Positions 1 through 5,843 of a stretch of DNA of 14,294 nucleotides are shown piece by piece. The stretch's first letter is position 1. Every line of letters begins with the position of its first letter. The stretch is from DASSNR01 sp036278935 (GTDB taxonomy: Bacteria; Gemmatimonadota; Gemmatimonadetes; Gemmatimonadales; Gemmatimonadaceae), in NCBI GenBank assembly GCA_036278935.1, contig DASUKA010000036.1, forward strand, positions 1 to 14,294, read 5' to 3'. The translations under genes and the position numbers were made by a program. The notes under the pieces are model-generated. The model did not search any database and was not told where the DNA came from. It saw only the letters and a list, made by a program, of their open reading frames with translations.

Positions 1-1
1 T

Positions 2-982
2 TCCACCATGACGGCGGTGAGCGGGCTCAACCGTCCGCATGGCGTGGCCTGGCATGGCGACACGCTCTGGATCGGCAACACGGATGCCGTGGTCATCGCC
101 TGGAGCACGAAGCACGATGGCACGCTCGATGGACTGCACACGGTGGTGGACGGCCTTCCCTCCGGCGGCCGCCACTGGACCAAGACCATCCACTTTCCGC
201 CCCCTGGCGCCGGGCAGGACGGCTACTTCTTTCTCTCGATGGGATCATCATGCAACGTGTGCGAGGAGCACGACCCGCTGCGCGCGACGATCTCGCGATG
301 GACGCTCGATGGAAAGCCGGCCGGCGCCACCACGCTCATGAACCCCACGGTGGCGAGGAAGCTCGCGCACAACGGCGGCCGGTACGCCAGCGCGATCTGG
401 GCGTACGGCCTGCGCAACTCGGTGGATTTCGGCTGGGAACCGCAAAGCGGAGCGATCTGGGCGACGCACAACGGCGGCGACATGCTGGGCGGCGACACCC
501 AGGCGGTGACGGACACCACGCCGCCGGAGGAGATCGTCAACATCATCCAGAAGGGCGGCTACTACGGCTGGCCCTACTGCTACGACCGCGGGCTCGTGAA
601 CCCCATTCAGCACGGCGGCACTCCCGCGCTGTGCAAGCAGCAGATCGCGCCGGCGCTCACCGATTCGGCGCACTCGGCGCCGCTCGGGATGGCGTTCTAC
701 ACGGGGACGCAGTTCCCGCCGCTCTACCGCGGCAACGAGTTCATCGCGGAGCACGGTTCCTGGAACCGCTCCAAGCCGGTGGGCTATCGCGTGATTCGCG
801 TGATCGTGTCGAACGGCAAGCCCATGGGATTCGAGCCGTTCATCACGGGGTGGCGAACGGCGGGCGGCAAGCCGTGGGGGCGCCCGGCGGGAATTGCGGT
901 GGGGCCGAAGGGGACGCTCTACATCTCCGACGACATGGGAGGGCGCATCTACGCGGTGCGGTGGGCTGGAGAAGCGAAGTAG
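2..982 (+). CDS. Glucose/sorbosone dehydrogenase-family beta-propeller, C-terminal part (5' end outside window)
   Basis: The reading frame is open to the left edge, so the ATG at 8 is probably internal and the true start lies outside the window. The visible 324 residues match the GSDH/L-sorbosone dehydrogenase family, soluble or periplasmic PQQ-dependent enzymes that oxidise sugars or aldehydes. Supporting stretches, numbered from the ATG at 8: GLNRPHGVAW near residue 6 (a propeller blade start), GSSCNVCEE near 79-87 with the paired cysteines common in sorbosone-type members, YGLRNSVDFGWEP near 133-145, GGYYGWPYCYDRG near 183-195, and EHGSWNRSKPVGYRV near 249. The C-terminal blade ends YISDDMGGRIYAVRW, as in complete family members, so the C-terminus looks intact. 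Substrate and true PQQ dependence cannot be read from this fragment. Its stop lies 21 bp from the stop of the convergent permease gene, and I see no clear terminator between them. Confidence 0.85.
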   Translation, partial: STMTAVSGLNRPHGVAWHGDTLWIGNTDAVVIAWSTKHDGTLDGLHTVVDGLPSGGRHWTKTIHFPPPGAGQDGYFFLSMGSSCNVCEEHDPLRATISRWTLDGKPAGATTLMNPTVARKLAHNGGRYASAIWAYGLRNSVDFGWEPQSGAIWATHNGGDMLGGDTQAVTDTTPPEEIVNIIQKGGYYGWPYCYDRGLVNPIQHGGTPALCKQQIAPALTDSAHSAPLGMAFYTGTQFPPLYRGNEFIAEHGSWNRSKPVGYRVIRVIVSNGKPMGFEPFITGWRTAGGKPWGRPAGIAVGPKGTLYISDDMGGRIYAVRWAGEAK

Positions 983-1003
983 GCGGGCGCGTCGGGCGCA
1001 GGG

Positions 1004-3784
1004 TCATTCCGCGCGGAGCGTGGTCATGGGATCGATGCGCGTGGCACGTACGGCCGGAGTGCAGCTCGCGACAGCGGCAGCAATGGCGAGCAGGAGCACG
1101 GCGCCCAGGAACGCCGTGGCATCCAGTGGGGTGATCCCGTAGAGGAAGCGGGCCAGCGTGCGGCTGGCGGCGACCGAAGCGGCGAGCCCCACCACGCCAC
1201 CCACCACCACGGCGACGGCGGTACGCAACAGCACCAAACGCAGGATGTCCATGTGCCGCGCACCGAGCGCGATACGCACGGCGATCTCGGGCGCGCGCTG
1301 GCTCACGCCATACGCGATCACTCCGTAAATGCCCACGGCCGACACGCAGAGGGAGATGAGCGCGAAGATGCCGAGCAGCGTGGCGCCGAAGCGCTGCGGC
1401 ATGAGCACCGTGTCGATCTGATCGCGCACGAGCCGCGGGTTGTCGATGGAGACGTTGGGATCGATGGCGGCCACCGTTCGGCGGAGCGCGGCGAGCGTGG
1501 CGGCGGGATGCTCGCTGCGCGTGATGATGCTGGTCACCGGCATCGGGTTCCCCTGCGTGATCGGGACGAACACGACCGGGATGTGCTCGTCGCGCACGCT
1601 CCCGTATTTCGTGTCGCGCACGATGCCCACCACGCGCGCGCCGTCGCCGCCGAGCATGCCGAGCGTCTTGCCGAGAATGGCCCCCGCGGGCGAGAAGGCG
1701 CGGGCCGCGGCCTCGTTCACCATCACCACCGCGGGCGCGTCGTGCGTGTCCGCGCGGGTGAAGGCGCGTCCGCGCACCAGCGGCACGCCCAGCACGCTGA
1801 AATATTCCGGAGAGATCGCGACGAAGCCCGCCGAGATGGTACTGTCCGCCGGAGTGCCGTCCGCGGGCGGCAGGCCCTTGAGCGGGAATTCCAGCAGTCT
1901 CCCCAACGGCACCTGCGAGGCGATGGCCACCGCCGTTACGCCGTGGATCCGTCGCGCGCGCGCCATCGCCTCGTCGAAATACGCCGCGCTCCGCGCGTGT
2001 GTCGAATACCCGTGCAGATCGAGCTCCACGTCCACCGCGGCGATCGGCCGCGGGTCGAATCCGAGATCCGTGGTGAGGCCGGCGCGAAGGCTGCGCGCGA
2101 AGAGCGCGGCACCCACCAGGAGCAGAAGCGACAGCGCCACCTGCACGCCCGCGAGAATACCGCGCGGCGCGCGGCGCTTGCCCGTTCCTCGCGCCGCGAT
2201 GACGGCGGCCAGATCGGCCCTGGACGACCGGAGCGCGGGAACCAGCCCGAACAGGAGCGCCGTCGCGATCGCGAGCGCGACGGCGAACGCCAGCACGCGG
2301 CCATCGAGCGACAGATCCACACGATCGAGCCGGATGCCTCCCGGCAGCGTGAAGGCGGAGAGCAGATGCATGGTGAGCAGGCCGACACCGATGCCCGCCG
2401 CGGCGCCGAGCAGCGCGAGGAGCAGGCTCTCGATGAAGAGCGCTCGTGCGATGCGCGATCTCGAGGCACCGAGCGCCGCGCGTACGCCCAGCTCGTGCGC
2501 GCGTTCGCTGCCCCGCACGAGCATCAGGTTCGCCACGTTCACGCAGGCGATGAGCAGCGTGAGCGCGACGACCACCACCAGAATGGTGACGAAGCGCACG
2601 AGGCTCCCGCGATCGGCCAGCGCGGCCGCCTGCACGATGGGCACGACGGAGATGCGCGGCGTCGCGTGCACGACATGGCCGCGGCTGTCGAACGTCACAA
2701 CTCCGTTGCCGCGCGCGCCGGAACGTCCTGCCGCCTGTCGCTGCACGTTCTTGGCAATGGTGGTGAGCTCTGCGGCCGCGGCGCTCGGCGTCACTGTTGG
2801 ACGGAGCCGCCCCACGAGTGAGAAGAAGGTGAAGCTGGGTAACGTGTAGGCGTGCGTACCGATCGTCGCCAACAGGCCGCCCGTCCCGAGCGAGGTGAGC
2901 ATCGTGACGGGCACCCAGAGTTGCGGCGCACCCGAGAGGCTCGTTCCCCGGAAGCCCCGAGGCGCCACGCCGATGATGGTGAACGGCCGCTCGCCGATCC
3001 GGATGGTCGAGCCCACGGCTGACGGCCTCCGGTTGAAGGCGCTGGTCCACATCGCGTCGCTCAGCACCACCACCGCGTGCGCGCCCGGCACGTCATCGTC
3101 ACTCGGCGTCAGGAGACGACCAGCCTGCGCGCGCAGCCCGAGCAGCGAGAAGAAGTTCCCCGAGACGCAGCGGATGTCCAGCTCCTCCGCGCGTCCCGCA
3201 ATGCGCACCGCCGCCGTGGTGCCAGCGTCCGCGGCGAGCGCGCGCAGCGATCGCGTATGATCAGCCATCGCCTGGAACAGTGGGTACGACACTCCCTGAT
3301 AGGGCGTGCGGCCGCTTCCAGCGCGGTAGATGGCCACCACTTCATCCGTCCGGGCGACCGCCGGCAGCGGATGCAGGAGCACCGCATCGAGCAGGCTGAA
3401 GATCGCGGTGTTCGCGCCGACGCCAAGCGCGAGCGTGAGCACGACGGCCGTCACCAAGCCTGGACGCCGGCCGAGCGAGCGGATGGCGAAGCGAAGATCC
3501 TGCATGATGGATTGCATGGCGGTATCTCCGGCGGGATGTGTGTTGCTGGTGCGCGGGCGGCTGCGCCATGCTACCGCGCGCTCGGCCGCACCCGAGCGAA
3601 CGGCATCGACCACGGCGCTCGCCAGGAAGTTCACGCGCGCCCCGCGCGTCGGGCACGCGGCAATGGCGTCGCCGAAGGCGGAGGTCATCTCCTCGCCGAA
3701 CCGGTCACGGAACGCGCGCGGGTAGCATCGCAGCAGCGCGCGGTAGAGCGCCATCGCGGAGTGGGAGCGATTCTCGCTGGTCAT
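1004..3784 (-). CDS. ADOP-family ABC transporter permease with N-terminal prefix domain (MacB/FtsX type)
   Basis: This 926-residue inner-membrane protein has the duplicated architecture of the acidobacterial duplicated orphan permeases. Residues 11-70 form a prefix (ALYRALLRCYPRAFRDRFGEEM) typical of PadR-linked ADOPs. A linker beginning QDLRFAIRSLGRRPGL leads into TM1 at about 109-131, with the family signature LGVGANTAIFSLLDAVLL. A MacB-like periplasmic domain (about 140-390) and three helices near 397-420, 450-475 and 495-515 follow, with the FtsX motif ACVNVANLMLVRG. A second TM (533-555), a second periplasmic domain (565-795) and three more helices (801-826, 851-873, 891-910) end in RATRIDPMTTLRAE, the usual ADOP tail. 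The ATG at 3784 is chosen because it lies 22 bp after the padR stop and just before the prefix; an in-frame ATG at 3754 is the alternative. No ATPase gene is in the window, as the 'orphan' name implies. Cargo is unknown. Probably co-transcribed with padR. Confidence 0.93.
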   Translation of the reverse strand: MTSENRSHSAMALYRALLRCYPRAFRDRFGEEMTSAFGDAIAACPTRGARVNFLASAVVDAVRSGAAERAVAWRSRPRTSNTHPAGDTAMQSIMQDLRFAIRSLGRRPGLVTAVVLTLALGVGANTAIFSLLDAVLLHPLPAVARTDEVVAIYRAGSGRTPYQGVSYPLFQAMADHTRSLRALAADAGTTAAVRIAGRAEELDIRCVSGNFFSLLGLRAQAGRLLTPSDDDVPGAHAVVVLSDAMWTSAFNRRPSAVGSTIRIGERPFTIIGVAPRGFRGTSLSGAPQLWVPVTMLTSLGTGGLLATIGTHAYTLPSFTFFSLVGRLRPTVTPSAAAAELTTIAKNVQRQAAGRSGARGNGVVTFDSRGHVVHATPRISVVPIVQAAALADRGSLVRFVTILVVVVALTLLIACVNVANLMLVRGSERAHELGVRAALGASRSRIARALFIESLLLALLGAAAGIGVGLLTMHLLSAFTLPGGIRLDRVDLSLDGRVLAFAVALAIATALLFGLVPALRSSRADLAAVIAARGTGKRRAPRGILAGVQVALSLLLLVGAALFARSLRAGLTTDLGFDPRPIAAVDVELDLHGYSTHARSAAYFDEAMARARRIHGVTAVAIASQVPLGRLLEFPLKGLPPADGTPADSTISAGFVAISPEYFSVLGVPLVRGRAFTRADTHDAPAVVMVNEAAARAFSPAGAILGKTLGMLGGDGARVVGIVRDTKYGSVRDEHIPVVFVPITQGNPMPVTSIITRSEHPAATLAALRRTVAAIDPNVSIDNPRLVRDQIDTVLMPQRFGATLLGIFALISLCVSAVGIYGVIAYGVSQRAPEIAVRIALGARHMDILRLVLLRTAVAVVVGGVVGLAASVAASRTLARFLYGITPLDATAFLGAVLLLAIAAAVASCTPAVRATRIDPMTTLRAE

Positions 3785-3806
3785 GGCTCGAGCCGCGGCC
3801 GCCGGG

Positions 3807-4172
3807 TCAGGCGAGTCGAGGACGCTTGCCAACCGCCGCGCGGCGTGCCGCCCGCACGAGCCTGGCCATGCGCTCCACCTCAGCGTCGAGCACCGCGGCG
3901 CCAAAGCGGGTGCGGCGGTAGTAGCGCCGGCGGGCGTCCGCCGAGTCCGCCTCGCTCGGTGCGTGGCACTCCTCGATGAGCCCCTCGGCGAGCAGGCGCT
4001 TGAGGGCGCGGTAGAGCGCTCCGGTCTGGAGGATCACCTCGCCCTGCGAGCGGGCCTCGACGTCACGCATGATGCCATAGCCGTGGCGCGGCTGGTCACC
4101 GAGCGCGAGCAGGATCACGAGCGCGTCGCGCGAGAGCGGGAGGAGGGCGGCGGGGGATTGGGAAGGCGGCAT
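3807..4172 (-). CDS. PadR-family transcriptional regulator
   Basis: A 121-residue winged-helix DNA-binding protein of the PadR family, usually a dimeric repressor of the genes beside it. The N-terminal HTH spans about residues 13-85: LSRDALVILLALGDQPRHGY, then the hallmark GALYRALKRLLAEGLIEE, then the wing RRRYYRRTRFGAAVLDAE. The C-terminus (about 95-121) is a short helix (RMARLVRAARRA), typical of the short PadR-s2 type that accompanies ADOP permeases. The ATG at 4172 is chosen because the domain starts directly after it and the in-frame sequence upstream carries no ATG and does not look like protein. There is no Shine-Dalgarno motif; the 5' flank on the coding strand is pyrimidine-rich. The permease gene follows 22 bp downstream, so both are probably one operon. 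A promoter with an embedded palindrome lies 56-85 bp upstream, suggesting autoregulation. The ligand is unknown. Confidence 0.92.
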   Translation of the reverse strand: MPPSQSPAALLPLSRDALVILLALGDQPRHGYGIMRDVEARSQGEVILQTGALYRALKRLLAEGLIEECHAPSEADSADARRRYYRRTRFGAAVLDAEVERMARLVRAARRAAVGKRPRLA

Positions 4173-4227
4173 CGAGAGAAGGGAGAGGCGAGAGGCGAAA
4201 GGCGAACGGCGACATTCTGTGAGGGAG

Positions 4228-4257
4228 AAGATACGGTGTCTATAGACGATCTGTCCA
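4228..4257 (-). promoter_or_regulatory. Putative sigma70-type promoter of the padR-ADOP operon
   Basis: On the minus strand, a -35 box TGGACA (4257-4252, 5/6 to consensus) is followed by an 18-bp spacer and a -10 box TATCTT (4233-4228, 4/6). The predicted start of transcription near 4220 gives a leader of about 48 nt before the padR ATG at 4172. The boxes are seen in the sequence; their function is inferred. Confidence 0.55.
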
Positions 4258-4260
4258 TAG
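4238..4260. promoter_or_regulatory. Candidate PadR operator: palindrome within the promoter spacer
   Basis: GTCTATAGAC (4238-4247) is a perfect 10-bp palindrome sitting between the -35 and -10 boxes of the padR promoter. A second, diverged copy, GTCCATAGCC (4253-4262, 8 of 10 identical), begins exactly 15 bp further on and overlaps the -35 box. The outer half-sites CTATAGAC (4240-4247) and GTCCATAG (4253-4260) also form an inverted repeat with one mismatch and a 5-bp centre. A dimeric winged-helix protein bound here would block RNA polymerase. Binding by the adjacent PadR is inference from position. Confidence 0.5.
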
Positions 4261-4356
4261 CCAGCGGTGGCAGGCATGGCGGGTGTCGCCCGCGGCGTGC
4301 GCTTGACGGGTTGGGCGCCGACCGCCCACATTCGCGAGACGGTCGCCGCCGACGGC

Positions 4357-4377
4357 GTGTGCGCGTCTGGCGCACAC
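4357..4377. repeat. Perfect inverted repeat (8-bp arms) in the leader region of the plus-strand cluster
   Basis: GTGTGCGC (4357-4364) and GCGCACAC (4370-4377) are exact reverse complements around a 5-nt centre, GTCTG. No T-tract follows on either strand, so a classical intrinsic terminator is unlikely. It could be an operator or a leader hairpin for the gene starting at 4520. Confidence 0.45.
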
Positions 4378-4519
4378 ACGCCGCGGACGCGAGCCGTGTA
4401 CGGATCGACGGCATAGCCCGGGGGACGCCGTGCGAAGACATCGGGTATCCGGCGCTGCGAGGCACTCGAAGACACTGGAGGCGGGTCGGCCTGGCCGGCG
4501 CCCGGGGAATGGCGCGCGA

Positions 4520-5800
4520 ATGAGTCGGGCGCGGGCGATGCCCCGCCCGTCGGCTCGCAGCGACGATGCGTCCGCCGTACGCCTGTCGGCGTGCATGGTG
4601 ATGGTGATGGTGATGGTATTGGGGACGGCGGCCTGCCGTCAGGCCGGCACACATCAAGCCCGCGCCGAGGACTTCGCGCGATCGGTCATCCACACCGCGG
4701 CCGAGTACGCCGCGGCGCCGCGCCTGCCATTGCGGAACTGGCGTCCCGCGTGCCTCCACCGCAACGGGCACTGTGACTACCGCACTTTCTCGGCGGGAGG
4801 CATGACGCCCTCCGGCGGCTCCATTCTCGTTGAACCTGGCGGCGTTCTGGAGCAGTTCGACTCGGCCGGCCGCTACCTGCGCTCCATCGGCCGCACCGGC
4901 TTCGCCGACGGGGAGTATCGCGGTGTGGCTGATCTGGCCGTGGATGCGCAAGGCGCTGTTGTCGTCTTCGACCGGAGCAACTTCCGGCTGCTGCGCTATG
5001 ACACGCTCGGCACGCTCAGCCACGCCCTGCAGCTTCGCCCGGTCGAGCTATTCACCAGCGCAGCGGTGTGGTCCGGCGGGCTGGTGTTCTTCAGCATACC
5101 AACCGGCGACTCCGTGGGCCAGCCGGTGCCGGCCACCTTCGATGCGCTCGACCCATCGGGACGATCGATCCATCGAGTAGCCACGGTGCTGGCGCCCGCG
5201 CTGAACATGCACAGCAGCGGCGACTTGCAGCCCATGCCTCCCTTCTTCATGCCCCGGGCGAGCTGGACAGTCGGGCCTGATGGCGCCATCACGTTCACGA
5301 ACGGCACAAGCACGGTCGAGCGCTACGACACGGCGGGGCACCCCCAACTCTTTCTCCAGACAGGGGTACCATCGCGCCCGGTGACGCCCCGGGAGATCGA
5401 TGCAGAGAAGCAGCGCATTCTGGCGATGTTCCCTGTCAGCAGGATACACTCGATGGTGGTGTTGAGCATCGATCAGAGCGCCGCGCATGCGGCCCGCGTG
5501 CACGCGGCCTTCACGGCCGTCCGCGTGCTCCGCGACGGCACGACGTGGTTGCGCGAGCAGCCGCGTGGCGGTGCAGACTCCGCCCGGTGGGATGCCTTCC
5601 GGCCGAACGGCGCATGGCTCGGCTGGGTCGAGCTGCCGGCGTCCATGCATCTGCTGGATGGCCGAGCGAGCCGGCTGCTGCTCGCGACACGGGCTCGGGG
5701 GCAGCCGCCGTCACCGCAGTGGGTGGATCTCGCAGCGCCAGAGGAAGCGATGTCCGCAGAGGGCGCGGTGCGGGCGGCTGACGCGAGCCGCCGCCCCTGA
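4520..5800 (+). CDS. Secreted six-bladed (NHL-like) beta-propeller lipoprotein, function unknown
   Basis: From the ATG at 4520 this is a 426-residue predicted lipoprotein. A basic N-terminus leads to the hydrophobic core MVMVMVMVLGTAAC, with Cys39 in a relaxed lipobox context. The body has NHL/6-bladed-propeller features: LVEPGGVLEQFDSAGRYLRSIGR at about 100-122, then the blade DLAVDAQGAVVVFDRSNFRLLRYDTLG at about 133-160, and further strands with DPSGRSIHRVA and VGPDGAITFTNG. No catalytic motif is visible, so a binding or scaffolding role is more likely than an enzyme. The start is uncertain: ATG 4538 and ATG 4595 are in frame, the last leaving little positively charged n-region. GGGGA ends 11 bp upstream of 4520, a poor Shine-Dalgarno spacing. 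The stop lies 43 bp from the ATG of the downstream ADOP permease on the same strand, so the two are probably co-transcribed. Confidence 0.75.
   Translation: MSRARAMPRPSARSDDASAVRLSACMVMVMVMVLGTAACRQAGTHQARAEDFARSVIHTAAEYAAAPRLPLRNWRPACLHRNGHCDYRTFSAGGMTPSGGSILVEPGGVLEQFDSAGRYLRSIGRTGFADGEYRGVADLAVDAQGAVVVFDRSNFRLLRYDTLGTLSHALQLRPVELFTSAAVWSGGLVFFSIPTGDSVGQPVPATFDALDPSGRSIHRVATVLAPALNMHSSGDLQPMPPFFMPRASWTVGPDGAITFTNGTSTVERYDTAGHPQLFLQTGVPSRPVTPREIDAEKQRILAMFPVSRIHSMVVLSIDQSAAHAARVHAAFTAVRVLRDGTTWLREQPRGGADSARWDAFRPNGAWLGWVELPASMHLLDGRASRLLLATRARGQPPSPQWVDLAAPEEAMSAEGAVRAADASRRP
4595..4615 (+). repeat. Short tandem repeat (ATGGTG units) in the signal-peptide core
   Basis: Three exact ATGGTG units (4595-4612) run into a fourth partial unit ATGGT. 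They encode alternating Met-Val in the hydrophobic core of the lipoprotein signal peptide. Because the unit is 6 bp, slippage would change core length by two residues without shifting frame. The minus-strand His run is a shadow. Confidence 0.6.
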
Positions 5801-5843
5801 CAGTCCCGCATCTTCTCCACCGTCTCGATCACGAGGTGCCACG

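Larger units (their letters stand above)
4173..4519. other. Divergent intergenic region between padR and the propeller-lipoprotein gene
   Basis: About 350 bp carry the upstream control of two divergent operons. The left third holds the padR leader, promoter and palindrome described separately. Right of that, TTGACG (4303-4308) with CACATT (4327-4332) at 18 bp is a weak candidate promoter for the plus-strand cluster (3/6 match at -10). An 8-bp inverted repeat at 4357-4377 would then lie in its leader. Open frames crossing this region have low-complexity, Arg/Pro/Ala-rich products and overlap the regulatory signals, so I call no gene here. Confidence 0.5.

Noticed and set aside
983..1003. Terminator between the convergent dehydrogenase and permease genes
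   Set aside because: The 21-bp gap is GC-rich but has no inverted repeat of useful length and no T-tract.
1253..2821. Long plus-strand open frame opposite the ADOP permease
   Set aside because: Product is rich in Arg, His and Glu with no recognisable domain; it is the antisense shadow of a well-supported permease in GC-rich DNA.
4115..5023. Minus-strand frame with a run of eight His
   Set aside because: The His run is the complement of the ATGGTG repeat in the lipoprotein signal peptide; the rest lacks domain character and overlaps the padR promoter.
5487..5843. Upstream in-frame extension of the second ADOP permease
   Set aside because: It overlaps most of the lipoprotein's C-terminal coding, reads as non-protein-like sequence, and a good ribosome site precedes ATG 5844.
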